From Rhododendron vialii (Eukaryota; Streptophyta; Magnoliopsida; Ericales; Ericaceae): 64,000 nucleotides of DNA. The position numbers and the translations under genes were made by a program. Below, piece by piece: positions 46,846 through 61,800 of the stretch. The notes under the pieces are model-generated. The model ran no database searches and was not told where the DNA came from. It worked only from the letters and a program-made list of their open reading frames with translations. The stretch lies in assembly GCF_030253575.1 (NCBI RefSeq), contig NC_080569.1, positions 8,127,501-8,191,500 of the forward strand, given 5' to 3'. The first letter of the stretch is position 1, and each line of letters starts with the position of its first letter.

Positions 46846-49800
46846 ATGGATCGAATCGTCGCGGCAAAGGAGCTCGCCTTTCGGGTCGGGTTCTCCGGAC
46901 ACAGCGGCCACTTACGGGTCGAACCCCTCCCGCCCGTCGAGCGCCCCGGTCCCCTCCACCATCTACCTGACTTCATACCAGTCAGTGTTTCATCTCTCTC
47001 TATGATACAGTCTTTGTACGCAGCACATGCATGTATTGTATCGTTTGGTTACCCGTTATTGTTTTGTTGAATTTTGATTAGGTTTGTGGGTTTAGGGTTT
47101 TACCCGTTGATCAATTGAGTTTCTTATTTTCTTTTACTTTGGTTGGGGATAGTTGGGTATTTAATCAAGCATTAGCCGTTTACTGTCTCACTGGGCCCAA
47201 TATGGTTGGTTTTTATTATCCCTGGTTAATGTGATTATTTAGGTAAAACAAATATGGTAGTGCTCGGATCGCTAGAATGATTTTGGGAAGGAATGGAATG
47301 ATATTTAGGGCCCGTTCCGGAATCGAAATAAGAACTTATTTTTTATCTAATAAGAAGCGTTGTTCCGGAAAATAAGAAGATTGGTACTTATTTTGGAAGA
47401 ATTTATATAGGTACCGACCGGCCGGGGAGGGAAATCGTACCGACGGCCGCGCCGGGCCGTCTCCGACCACCAGATGGCTGATCTGAGCCGTCCAAAAATT
47501 CTAAAAAAAAAACCGAGGGGGCCAACGCAGGAATCAACGGCATCCGAGGTGTGAGGGTGCTTGATCCGAGCACCCTACACACCTCAGATGCGGTTAATTC
47601 CTAAGTTAGCCCCCTTGGTTTTGTTTTTTAGAATTTTTGGACGGCTTGGATCGGCCGTCCGGTGGCCGGAGACGGTCCGACGCGGCCGTCGGTACGATTT
47701 TCCCCTGCCGGCGCCCATTCTCATAGCAACAGTCTTATTTTTTGTATAAGGCAACTTCAAGCTCAAAAATCATGTGTTTACGCAAATAATTTTTTTATCA
47801 CTATGGATCTTGTTTGATAGATCTCATTGAGATCTTTAATACGGTGCAAAAAAATTTGAATTTTTTTTTTCATTTACATTATTTTTGAGTTTGAAAATGT
47901 GAAAGGAACATTTTATTTGGATTTTGTGGAATGACCCTTCTTATTTTTGAATGAGAAGTTCAAAAATAAGTACTTATTTTTTAAGAAGGTTTTCGGAACG
48001 GAGCCTTACTTCCTATCCCAATCGACTGACCATTCACCTAAGTTGGCGATTGATGATTCTGTTAGTAATGCATATTCCATAATTTCCTGTAAACCAAAAG
48101 TTGGCATGAGAATTCCAAGCGGCCATTCCATTTCAATCTTCATTCCAGTGAACCAAACAACAACAAACCAAACCAAACCGAATCTTAAGTCCCAATCACT
48201 TGGGGTCGGCTACATGAATCCTTTTCCTCCATTGAGCTCTGTCAAGAGCCATTTGTTCACACAAACCTACTATATTCATATCGTTGCGTACCACAGCATC
48301 TAATGTCAATTTAGGTCTACCCCTCCTCGTAGCATTGCTACCCAAAGCTATCATATTTGCTTTCTTAACTACTGCATCTCCTTGTCTACGGTACATGCCC
48401 AAACCATCTTAGCCTATTTTCCCTTAACTTTTCTTCTATGGGTGCTACACCTACCATCTCACGAACCTTTTCATTTCTAATCCTGTCTCTTCTAGTCTTA
48501 CCACACATTCACCTCAACATTCTCATTTCTGCTACACTCATCTTGTTCACCTGTTGTTTCTTAATAGGCCAGCATTTTGTTCCGTAAAGTATCGCTGGTC
48601 TAATGACAGTTCCATAGAATTTTCCCTTCAATTTTATGGGTACTCTCTTGTCACACAATACACCAGTAGCGCTCCTCCACTTGAGCCACTCCACTTGAAT
48701 CCTATGGGTCACATCCTCGGCAATCTCTCCATCTCTACTAACGAGTGATCCTAAGTATCTAAAATGATCACTCTTAGATATCTCCCGGTCTTGGATCATC
48801 ACTATTTCTTCGTGCGCACTGCTGGTACCACTAAACTTGCACACCATATACTCAGTTTTACTCCTACTTATTCGAAAACCCTTTGACTCTAATGTTTCCC
48901 TCCAAATTTCTAGTTTCGTATTAACACCTCTAGCGGTCTCATTTACGAGGACAATGTCATCTGCAAACATCATACACCATGGGATGTCCTCCTGAAATTG
49001 TCTAGTCAATTCATCCATAACTAAGGCAAAAAGGTACGGGCTCAGGGCTGACCCTTGATGAAATCCTATAGTGATTGGGAATTCACTCGTTTCCCTTACT
49101 GGTGATCGAATGGTAGTGACGGCACATTCGTACATGTCTCTAATCACCTCGATATACCCTTTGGTCACTCCCTTTCTCTCCAGAACCCACCATATGATGT
49201 CTCTAGGCACCCTATCATAAGCCTTTTCTAAATCTATGAAAACCATTTGGAGATCCTTCTTCTTTGCTCTATGTTTTTCTACCATTCTCCTTAATAAGTA
49301 GATAGCTTCCATGGTTGATCTTCCAGGCATGAACCCAAACTGTTTTTCTGACACCGTAGTCACCATCATCAAGCGATGCTCAATAACTCTTTTTCACAAC
49401 TTCATCGTATAACTCATCAATTTAATACCTCTATAGTTGTTGCAGCTTTGGATATCCCCTTTATTCTTATAGATAGGTACTAGAGTGCTCCTTCTCCATT
49501 CGTCGGGCATCTTCCTCGTCATAATAATTTTGTTAAACAACTTCATTAACCAAGTCACCCCCAGGTCACCTAGACTTTTCCACACTTCAATAGGGATATC
49601 ATCTGATCCTAAGGCCTTACCTGGTTTCATCCTTTTCAAAGCTTTGGCCATTTCGAACTTTTGTATTCTCCGATAAAATTTATATTCTATATTCTCACCA
49701 GGTACATACTCTTCCTCCCCACCAAAGCCTCCTTCATGCTTCGTCTTTTACCAACACCACCGAATCAATATCTTTTATACACTTGACTTGAGAAACGTCT

Positions 49801-52800
49801 TTAGCTCTCCTTTCTCGCAACTTGGCAAGTTTATAAATAACCTTTTCTCCATCTTTACTATCGAGTCTAGCGTAGAAATTCTCATAGGCTTTCAACTTAG
49901 CATCCCTAACAGCTTTCTTAGCTTCCTTGCTAGCTTGCTTATAACCCTAAAAATTTTCCTCATTCCGGTCCTTTGGCCACTTTTTAAAGCATTCCTTCTA
50001 GGCTTTTACCTTGGTTTGAACCTCGTCATTCCACCACCATGTCTCCTTAGAAATTGGACATTTTCCCTTCGACTCCCCGAGAACTTCTCTCAATATTCTT
50101 CTAATACCGTAAGCTATGGTATTCCACATATTGTCACTATCTCCTTCTACTCTCCACTGTACTTCTTGAAACATTCTTTCCTTGAATACCTCCAGTTTCT
50201 TCCCTCTTAGGCCCTACCATTTAGTTCGTGGGCATCTAGTTTCCTTCCTCCTTCGAATATTCCCCTTGAGACTAATATCTAACACCAAAAGTTTATGCTG
50301 TGCCACTAGACACTCTCCGGGAATAACCTTACAATCCTTACAGGGGAAAAAAATGAATGCACTTGAAGAATGTGGCTGGTTGATTATGCTTATGTTTAAA
50401 CTTGAATCTAGGTTATTTTGAACCATTTGTCTAGTAGCACAATAAATTGGCAGTTGTCCTTAAATTTTTGATTGTTAGGAAAGGGGACCAATGAAGTTGC
50501 AAGCTAAACTTTGAAGTTTGCTTTCCCTGATGATGGATCATGGACTCTATGTTTAATAATTCTCACATAGAGATTTGCATGAGTATACTATAATTGTCAC
50601 TCGGTGAATTAATGTACATTCTATGAAATCTAACAAAAGATTGATGTTCCCGGCTGCCTCATTCCCATCACCCCTCTTCTTCCAGCTGCCTTTAGTGCGT
50701 GCGTTCACGTCTTTTTACTCTTTTCGGTCAAGAGTCTTCAGACTTTTCCTTTCTTGTATATCGTGACCCAAACTTTCCCCTTTCTCATGTAGAATCGGTT
50801 GTCTAGAAGCTATTAGTTCAATATTGAGAGGTGTCTGTTCTGTGAAAGTGATGAGAAGTATCTTATCTAATAGAAAAGATGCGAGAATCATACATATGAT
50901 TCTCAGTAGAGAAGAATATATTTTCCTTTTACCCTGCCATTGTTGAATAGTTACTTACACCACCATTTAGGTACAAAATGCTCCACAAGTTAATGTTTCT
51001 AGTGATATTTGATCATCTCTTCAGCTGCCTGCATTTGCCCGGGAAACACCCGAATCAATAAAAGAGTATATAGAGGAGAACTATCTCTTTCCAAGATTGG
51101 ACGCTGATGAGTTTTCTCCTGAAAAGGCTGGTAAGCAGTGGGAATTTGACTGGTTCAGTAAAGCAAAAATTCCCCTCGAGCCATCATTGCCACGGTCTGT
51201 TGTAGTTCCCACGTGGGAGTTACCTTTTCGACGCCGAAAGAAGGAGTCGGAGCAAGGAGAATGGGAACCCAGTTCAGTGCAGGTATTTATTGCTTGCATT
51301 CCTTTTGTGCTTGTTCTTCTGCATAAATGCTCTGTCTTAGCTGAAGACGCAAAATCAAGCTCACACGTGATTTCATTATGGAAGTTTTGTCCAAAATTGT
51401 AATGCTGTAGGTGGAGCTTTCTGAACTTATGGTAGAAGCTGAAGATTCTGGCGGTTTGCCACGCATGGCAGGACCCGCAAAGGATTTCGTAAAGGGAAGC
51501 ATCAATAAACGCCCTTTTCGTCCTGGCGGTTTGGATAATTCCCAAGCATCAGAAAGGATTCCTGTTGGTGCTTCTAATGGTCAATGGGTATGGGAGGTGA
51601 TTAATGGCGGTCCTCCTCAAACAATTCCTCCTAGCTTTAAACAAGGACTGGATCTTGGTGATCTCAAGGCAAATTTACTTGATCAGTCTCATCTCAACAA
51701 ATATTTGTCATCACTTTTCTTACCTTGGAACACTTTATGATGGTTTTCCGTCTTTGAAATTTTAAAGGCATGTTCATACTCATGGAATGTTTACAAGGAT
51801 CAAACTGTAATCAAGAGCACATCTGTTGAAAAACAGGTCAGCATTTGCAGTGGAGTTATGTTCTTTTTGTCATATAAAGGCATTTATACATATACCTATT
51901 TCTGAATCATTTGCTTATGTATACACCTAGATCTTGTGAGTGCTACTTTTGTGAAGTATCTACACCCACACTAGTGCATTTGCTTATGCAACACTTCTCC
52001 GACAAATTTTAATGGTTCCATCGCTTGTTGATTAACTTTTATATGTTTTCAATCTTTGCAGAATGAGTTATATGTTCAGTTTGATGACTTATTTAAGAAA
52101 GCATGGGAAGAGGATGTGACAGAGTTTGTGGGTGAGGCTCTGTATGATCTAAGCTCTGATATTCTTGATCACGTATTTAAGATTTTGTTATCATGTGCAA
52201 AGAGCTCGAACCTTTTGTTTATGAATAAAATATTGCAAAGAGCTGTAATAAGTTTCGGACAACTTGGCTTTATCTATGAACTATTTATTTGGAACAATGG
52301 ATATAGTACTTCCAGGACAGACCAGGTTTGTTGCCTGTCTTACACTAGGCTCAGTTTAGATAGCAGAAATCTTGAGGAGGAATGGGAATGTGATACCATA
52401 CTTCCATGATTCCTACATTTGGAAGGGACAACAATAGAAATATGATGCCATGCTTTCAGGGTTCCCACGTTTGGAAGAGACAGGAATGAGATTGTGATTC
52501 ATGATGACGCATCCAACCAGCACATCACCAGATTGAGTGAAAATTTGATCCCTATCTTACCCCATGAGAATTTTAGATTCTTGGCTCAATCAATGAAAAA
52601 AGGAAATATTGACGTTAATAAATTCTAAAATATTTGATTCCAGCATAAGCTTACTGGATTAATCCAAACGCCGGAATGAATTTACTTCAGGTAATGTATA
52701 CCTTCCTATTCGTATTCCTACCGAAGATTCCGGTCATCCAAATATAGCCCAAGTCTTTTTAATATCACTGAAGTACCATTGATACCTAAAAACCTATTCA

Positions 52801-55800
52801 AACATCAAACAATTCAGACATATTAAACCTAGAAAGTTTATAAACTGAAGATTAACTTTGACCTGAACAATGACAGTACATAACCGAAAGCTCACTCCCG
52901 GAGAATGTCATTGTTCGTTGCATTAGTGAACATTTCTTCTTTAGGTACATAAGTTTGTTATGCGGCGACTAATTGTTTGAATAGTGGATTCCATGCATCA
53001 AAGTACTAATTAGAAATTTGGGTTTGATTGCTAAAATTGCTCACAATTGTTGGGATTTGTCGTGAAAATAAACCGTTGGAATCAATCGTAGTTATTTCAA
53101 ACTAGAGAAAAGGATTATTAAACTTTGATTTTTTACAATGTTCAGGTTGTATACTGATGACTGATATCTAGGAAGCATAAGAGTTTGACTTCACATAATA
53201 TACATTCCTGTCTTGAAACATCGTGCCTATTGTTGCAGAATGCATTAAAAATATGGCACTCACCTCATTTAGCAAGGCTGGTTTATTGGACTCTGTGGAG
53301 AACGTCCTTAGAACTCTCTACCCTAGATTAGGGATAAGAAACTTTTCCTTTTAGATATATTCTTTTCTCTCTTATTTTTGCATATTATGTGGATCTTCTT
53401 CTTTTTTCCTTCTCATTTTTCTTTAGCTATGTTGACTTGCTAATGGAAATTCATTTTCTTTGTCTTTTTGTTTAGTATTTATTTGGGGATTAAACTATGT
53501 TTTTTTGGGTAAAGGTCATGTGTCAGAGTCAGAAGAAGCTGAAGTCGATGACGAAATTGTTAAGTCGGAGTCCGTTGAGTTGGAAGCTGAAGTTAATATG
53601 GATACAGTGCCTGGTGGTGTTTTTGTCCCTGAATCATCGATTTTGGATGAGATTTTGTCAGTTGAATCAGTAGGGTCGATTTCGATATTGCACAGAACCG
53701 GTGATAGTGGTGGTTTGGAGCATAAAGAGGTCGGTATAACTTCTTGTGTTGTTTGCAGTCCATATCTCTCCATGATATTGGTAAATGATTGCTTTTATGT
53801 GCAGGCCTGGGCTGTGAGAGAAGGCGGTGAAGAGATTGCAGAGCATTTTCATGAACTTGTTCCAGACATGGCACTTGAATTTCCCTTTGAACTGGACAAA
53901 TTCCAGAAGGAGGTACTTATTATCCCATGATTTATGTCGCCATAGTTTTGCACAAAGTTTTGGAGCACTGGAAATACTCTCTCAGTTTAGTCTACGGCAT
54001 GCATTTTGGGGGCTTCATTTGTTAAAATAAGTTATTAGCTGAATTCAATGGAAAAGAATTTCAATGCTGTCCTTTCTTACTAATTGCTTTGCTTTTGTGC
54101 AGGACATCATTCACTTCATTGTTATTTATACAGTATTCTTTATTTTTACATTATTCTTTGTTCCTCCTCTGTTCTTTGGGATATCTTTTTTCTTCTTGGA
54201 ATTTTTAACTGGCTCTGATATTCATTCTCTGTATGTTAGTTCTTTGAATTGATATGTAGTATAAAGTCCTTTAATACTTAGCTTCTGTGCGGGGCATGTT
54301 TGATTCCAGGACTAAAGGAGTGGGATAAGAGCTTTGGCAAGCACAATGGCCACAAGTTTTCCCATTGCTTTCAGACTCAAGCTTGTTGCATCGAGCATTA
54401 AAGGGGATTAGAGAAGAATGGATTGTTTAACCACTTTGGGGGTGTTTGGGAGCCAATTGAGTTTAGTTTGTGAATTGTAGATTTTAGAATATGATAAGAA
54501 TAGATTAGGAATACATGGAAGGGTTTGGATGATATGTGCAGAACAGTTTTGCCACAGAGTAATGTTTGTAGGTATAATCTGAAGTGTTTTTTGACCATGT
54601 TTCCATTGCCTAGGATATGTTAATTATTACAAAGGGTAGTAATTTTTTGAAATTGCTACGGGTAAAGTAGTCTTAAAAGGAGAATCCGATATGAGAATGC
54701 GAAAGCTCCTCCAGAACTGATTCTGGCATTGTGCTTCTATCTGAGAATTTCAAGAATGTGGTCAGCAATTTATCCCAAACACCCAGAACCCCAAAACAGA
54801 ACGTCCCAAATGTGAAAATCCAGCTCCCAAACACCCCCTTAGTCTACCGTATATGGGGCTACCTAATACCATGGGAGGAGGTGGTATTAGATAGTCCCCT
54901 CCTCTCGGGATTATCTACCTCATGCAGTAGTCAGAAATAATTATTCTCCCTTTATCTCACTATAACCAGACATACTATTACTGATCAACTGGTACATATG
55001 ATTTCATTTATTATTCAGTGGATCCCACATGTTCTCTTCTTAAATACATAATTCATGTTTTCCAATCCTCCCCTGAATAATAGTCTTATTATTCTTGTGG
55101 TCTGTGTTACATGGACCAGGGACAGGTGTCGGGCACGGTAACATGTCTAAGCATTCAACTCATCTCAATCATGTCTCCAAGTACATCGAAGACATGCCAA
55201 ACTTTCCTTATTTGTTTATTTTCTTAGATCTAAGTTATTGAAAGACGAAATAAAGCATTTCACACATGCTACGAGAGTTCTATGTCTTGATTCATATACA
55301 TGTTTTGGTGCATGAATGTCTGATGCATGTACCGGTAGGTATCCTGTACCTGTACCAAAGTGTCGAGATGCAGGCACATGATATGGATAGGAGTCCATGT
55401 GAAATAGGTTGGAACTTGCAATAGTATGCTCTGTTGTTCTAGTCGATGTAATTTCTCATTAAAGTCAAAGTCCTTCGATTCAATGCCATATTTGGGTTTT
55501 GTTATTTGTTCTGATGACATGCTGCCAAACTTTTGATTTGCATCTCAACTCAAAGTTGCCTTTTTTGCCTTATTGTACAGGCTATTTATTATCTTGAAAA
55601 AGCGGACTCTGTTTTTGTGGCAGCTCACACATCTGCTGGGAAGACAGTTGTTGCAGAGTATGCATTTGCTTTGGCATCAAAAGTATGAGTTCTCTGTCTA
55701 AATTGTATTTGGTCATGTCTTTCTGTCTTCATATGAACCCTCTGAAGCATATTCATTTCTGATTTCCCGAATTAAATGGTCTCCATATGCTGTATTCAAT

Positions 55801-58800
55801 CTTGTTGTTCATTGTTATGGTGCTTTTGTGCTGAGACTTTGAAAGTAATACTTATGTCTGCAGCACTGTACGAGAGCTGTGTATACTGCTCCGATTAAAA
55901 CCATTAGCAACCAAAAATACAGGGATTTTTGTGGGAAATTTGACGTTGGCCTTCTCACTGGGGATGTAAGCTTGAGGCCAGAGGCTTCTTGTCTCATCAT
56001 GACCACTGAGATACTGCGGTCAATGCTTTATAGGGGTGCTGACATCATACGTGACATTGAGTGGGTAAGGGGTTTGTTTTCTTTTGGATTATGATTGCCC
56101 TTACTGTTGGTTTCCTTCTTTCATTACAATTACAGCTCTTATTTTCCTTGTTGGGATTTCTAAGATATTTTTGGTTACTTTTCCATGCATGGCAGGTAAT
56201 ATTTGATGAAGTGCATTATGTTAATGATGTGGAAAGGGGTGTTGTTTGGGAAGAAGTTATTATCATGCTTCCAAGGCATATCAATATTATCCTTCTTTCA
56301 GCCACGGTAAGTGCTTATTGATGTGTCTTTTATTTATATTTATATAGTTATACTATATATAAAAGCACGGAGGAAGCAGCTGGTGGCCGCTTTTGTCCTA
56401 TCTCCCTGAAACCCACTTCGCACATGAAATTCCCAAATTGACCACTAGAAACCTGGATTTCAATGGCCAATGCGAATGATGGGGATGGAAATTGTAACCG
56501 ACATTCAATCAGCTGTGTGATTTCTTATTTATAACTTCACGTAGATGTGGGATTGCATCCTACCTTCTAATAACTGCTTATGAATACTTGTTGATCTTGC
56601 CTTTTCAATGTACGACTAACCTATCCATATCTCTCTTTGTGTTCTGTTGGAAAGTTTATTATTCTAATAAAAAACCACTTTGTTTTGAGTATTAGGGATT
56701 CATTTCGCTGGTTGTTTCACGTCCTAATTGTATTCACACACAAACACCATGTGTACATATAAGAATCATGTCTTTAAATAGTGGAACCTATTAACGCATC
56801 CAACTCAAGACCAATTGGCAATGAGTGGAGTGGCCACCCAGGCTCATATACTAGTTGGAGAAGATAATTAACCGGTGGGACAAACTCCAACACTCTCCCA
56901 CACGTGCGACCCCCAACTCGCCCGTGGAGAGGTAAACAAAGGATCCATAACACGTGGATCACAACAAATAACGATGCACTTATGGCACAAATAAGGGGGA
57001 ACAAATTCGCCAAAACCCTAGCTCTGATACCATGTTAACGTATCCAACTCAAGACCAATTGGCAATGAGTGGAGAGGCCACCCAGGCTCATATACTAGTT
57101 TTGGAGAAGATATAATTAACCTGTGGGACAAGCTCCAACAGAACCTACTATGCATAAAGGATCAGATAAGAGGTGAAGTGATTCGGTGAACTATTTTGGG
57201 GCTTATAAAGCAGCCTGTAAAGTATCAACTGGAGTCAATCAATTGAGTAGTTTTTTGGTTCCTTTTGTCTGTTATTTTGAAGACTTTGACAACATTGTTT
57301 CCTAAAGATTTAAGACAATAATATTCTCTGTCTCTATGGTTTTCTTTTGAAGTTTCGCTGAAACTTCCGTCCACTTGAATGTGACTACTAATGAAACTTC
57401 CGTCCACTTGAATGTGACTACTAATGTGAACTTGTGAAGGTAATTATACATTTCTTGCCTTATGTGATTTTTTATTAGGTGATGGGTGATAATAAGTTTT
57501 ACTGCCCCCTCACGATTTATTTTGTGCTTGCATGTGACTGATATGGTAGGAGTACTTTCGTTGCCATTTTTTCAGTTACCAACACAAGTAGTTGCTAGTA
57601 ACAATCTCACAATCATCTTGGCAGGTGCCAAATACAATGGAATTTGCTGACTGGATTGGTCGAACAAAACAAAAGAAAATTCGTGTAACCGGGTAATGTA
57701 GCTTGCTGTGGTAATTAAAGTTCTGTTCTTATTCTCTCTTATGTAGGTTCATCTGATGGATTTATCTTCGCTTTGATCCTAGTGTTGGATTTATTAGTAT
57801 GTAGCATTGATCAGGGATGGAACTGTGCTTTTATTTTGGTTACATTTTCAGAATTAGCTTTATGCCATTTTTTATTGAATAATTAGGGAACCAAAAGAAA
57901 ACCAGTTCCCTTGGAGCATTATAATTTTTGATAGTTTTCCTACCATTTTTTTTTTTGTTTTGTTTTAATCAGGACAACTAAGAGACCGGTCCCGCTGGAG
58001 CATTGCCTCTTTTATTCTGGAGAACTTTATAAAATTTGTGAAAGTGAAGTCTTCTTGCATCATGGTTTGAAAGCTGCCAAGGATACATACAAGAAAAAAA
58101 ATTCGACTACAGTTAGTGGTGGTACTGGAACATATCCTGGTGTTTCAGCAGGCCATGAAGGGAGTCGTGCTCCTAAACGTGAAAGTTCTTCTCGGGACAA
58201 ACAGAACAAACATTCTGGATTTAACAAGATAGGGAATTTCCCTGGTATGGGTGGCGGGAACCAAGCTGGTGGTAGCAATCGGGGGTCCTGGAGATCAGAA
58301 GCATCTTTGTGGTTGTTGCTTATCAATAAACTTTTGAAGAAGTCACTACTACCTGTATGTGGATTTTAGTGTCTTTTCCATATTTAGTGAAACAACTAGA
58401 ATAAATTGCTTCACCTTTGTTGGTGTACTGCAATTTAGTATGCTTTAAATAGTCAACACATACATAGGGTTCATGTTAGTGGTAAAAATATGCTTTGAAT
58501 GTGGATGAATCGAGTTGAATTTTCCAACAGGAATTCTGCTGACATAGGAATTATCATAGAATTGGTTTCACTCCAAGAAAAGATGTCCGCTAAGAAAAGG
58601 TCATCCCTTATTCCCATTCCTTCCTCATGTCAGGAATGGGGGCCTACTTCTGGATAAACTCAATTGGCTTAATGACAATCTAAATCTAGAGTTTAATGGC
58701 AGAAGTGCCTCTATCAGAATTGAAGTCCCTTGAAAATTCTTTCTGTTGGTGGTTTTATACTTTTATTGATATAATTTGAGCATCTCACTGTCCCGTGACT

Positions 58801-61800
58801 TCAGGTGGTTATATTTTGTTTCTCAAAGAATCGGTGCGACAAATCAGCTGATAATTTAACTGGCATTGATCTCACAAGTAGTTCAGAGAAAAGTGAAATT
58901 CGGGTATTCTGTGACAAAGCATTTTCAAGGCTTAAGGGATCTGATAGAAACCTACCACAGGTTCGTTGCCCATTTGTTTGATTCATTAGTTTGACCAATC
59001 ATTGCAGTCAGGCGTATTATTTTGCTACAGGTGGTCAGAGTTCAAAATCTTCTACGTCGAGGGATTGGTGTACATCATGCGGGCTTGCTTCCAATCGTTA
59101 AAGAAGTTGTTGAGATGCTTTTCTGCCGTGGTGTGATTAAGGTGAATTGTCTGTGCCAAGTTCACATCAGGTTTTCCAGAATGATGTTAAAGTCTCTGAT
59201 GGGCCAGCAACTTAAAGTGGGGCTGCAAACAAAATATTTCTTGGATAGCAATGGTCTTCAGCATGTGGTTTGGTGGTTATGGTTTTTTTAGAGGGTGAGA
59301 TTGGTTGACATTTGTCTTTCTTTCTGCAGGTCTTGTTTTCAACAGAGACGTTTGCAATGGGAGTTAATGCTCCGGCTAGGACGGTTAGTGTTTTTGGTTC
59401 TAATTGTTATTATTCTTTATGGTTCTTTGGATATGCCATAGACTAGAGTGTCCCCAACACATTTTCAGGTTGAGAAACTGTTACAAACTGACTGCATCCA
59501 TATACTGAGCCTGAACAGCTGCCCCTGAAATCTTGGTTCTTGAATCTGCTCTAGTGAGTTGGCCAAGTCCCCTTACTAAACGTGGGTGAATTTGTGGCTT
59601 TAAATTAATAGATTCGCTGTGGGTTTAGCTGATTTTCTATTCAATCATTAGCTGGGCCCAGTTGATTGGTACGTACGTCTTAGTTTGGTTTAGTTTTTAC
59701 AAGTATGTGTTCGTTGAGTCCATAGATTTTTGAATTGTTGTTTTATCCTTATCTGCTTTAGCTTTTGGGGTTTGGTGCTAGTTTTGATCTAATTCTATTC
59801 TTTTCTTAAATCTACTTTGGTCAAAATATTTATTGGCTTCTTTCTACGGTTCCTTAATTGGATCAATTTGCCTAGCTCCCCGAATTTTTGTTTGTATACT
59901 CTACTTTTTATTTGTTGTTTAACATTTTTGAATCGAGTTGGTTTCAAATTGCTTAATGTTTGGAGAAAACATTGCAGCACTGCATGACGTACCAATCATA
60001 TTGTTTTTTTTTAATGTGCACATTTCAGGTGGTTTTCGATACGTTAAGGAAGTTTGATGGCAAAGAATTTAGGCAATTACTTCCTGGAGAATACACTCAA
60101 ATGGCCGGTCGTGCTGGCAGGAGAGGACTTGATAAAATTGGTACAGTTGTCATAATGTGCCGTGATGAAATTCCAGGAGAGAGTGATTTGAAGCATGTTA
60201 TTGTTGGCAGTGCAACGAGGCTGGAATCTCAATTTCGACTGACCTACATCATGATCATGCATCTTCTCCGCGTTGAAGAATTGAAGGTAAATTTGGGCTC
60301 TGGATGTTGTAAAATTGATGTATGTCAAACTTTATTCAACTGTTGGTCTTAGCCATTCCCTGCCGATTTACATAGCATATCCTTGAAAGCATTTTGCATG
60401 GCAATATGCTTCAGTTGTAGCGGTGGAGTCTTTGTCATTTTTTATCCAATATTAGCATTTCTTCCCACCTCCCTCCCTCTTCTGTCAATCATATCCAAAC
60501 GTTTTTCATAAAAGCTCTTTGTGCCTAAATAATAGGTGAGCGATTCCCAACTCACCTAATTTGGACATCTTTCATTATGTAGCATTTCATTGTATATTTT
60601 GCTAGTTAGTGTGACCTTATTCATGCTGCAATATTTAAATATTTTAATATTGTCTAGAAAGAACCTTTGTCCACCCGACGTGTTGCCATCCCATGGTTCA
60701 ACTACTCTTCTCTTGGTTTGTACATCTATATAGTATCTGTCTTCTCTTCTGCTTCCTAGCTCATTGAAGCTGGGATAGCCTCCAGTCTCCACGAATTAAC
60801 ACTTTGCCAAGCAAAGCAAAACACTGCCCTACTTCGATTCATATAATTAAATGTTGTTCACACACTACCACTCTGCCATAAATAGTTTCTTCCTCCCTTA
60901 TCAGTTGATCGAGCCATAGCAATCCATAGTTGTCATGCTTTGGGGATATTACTGTATCTCTACAGGTTTAATTTTTCCTGGAAGTGAATTTTGCCTTGAT
61001 GATTGGCAATCACTACAGGTGGAGGACATGTTGAAAAGAAGTTTTGCTGAATTTCATGCTCAGAAGAAACTCCCAGAGCAACAACAACTTCTAATGCGGA
61101 AGCTTGCGCAGCCTACAAAAGCTATTGAGTATGTATGTTAAAGAGACCTCGTTATGCTGGTCAACCTTTTGGTCTGTTGTTAAGCTGTACATTTTAGAAT
61201 GTAACCTTTCTGTGCTTTGTGAGGCATTTCGCGCTCCAACCAATGCGAGATTGCCTATAAAGTGGTTTTCCTCCAAATGTTGTGTGCGACATGGGGCTTA
61301 AAGAAGGAAAAACTCAGGTTCAGTTCCTTGGATGCAAGTGGTCGAGTGGTCTATACAAACAAGTCATGTGGCAGTTTTGCTTGCTTATGAGTGTTGGCTA
61401 ACTTGGTTTTACTGCTGGGAGCCATAAATGCTGGCTTGAATACTGCTGTGGCACGGACTTGATGGCCACTTGCATCATCTGCACTGAAGAATTCTACTAC
61501 AGTCTTCCCACTTAATGCAAAAAGTGCAGTTCTTCAAAAAATGTAGCCTTAATGGTCTTTATTTGGCAGTTTGTTTTCATGGGATTTTCTCACAGTTTGG
61601 TTATCCTATGTTTGAATTAAATCTTGCTTGGTGCTACCAAGAATTTTTAAAGTAAAGTCACAGTCTTTAGGGTGTACAGATATTGAGTCGCATTAGTTAG
61701 CTTTAAAATTTGGTAAAGATACTGAAGTAGAATGCTGCAGCTTTCGAGTCAAAATGTAGTTTGGTTGTTATATATTTTAGTCCGTTATCGTAGGGATAGA

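Noticed and set aside
52348-52760. Possible MITE in SKI2 intron 5 (GGCTCAGTTTAGATAG start, inverted GGGCTATATTTGGATG end)
   Set aside because: The ends match only loosely and no target duplication could be fixed.
57021-57032. tRNA gene suggested by the TGGTATCAGAGC complement
   Set aside because: Only the primer-binding segment of the TRIM is present; no cloverleaf or anticodon arm surrounds it.
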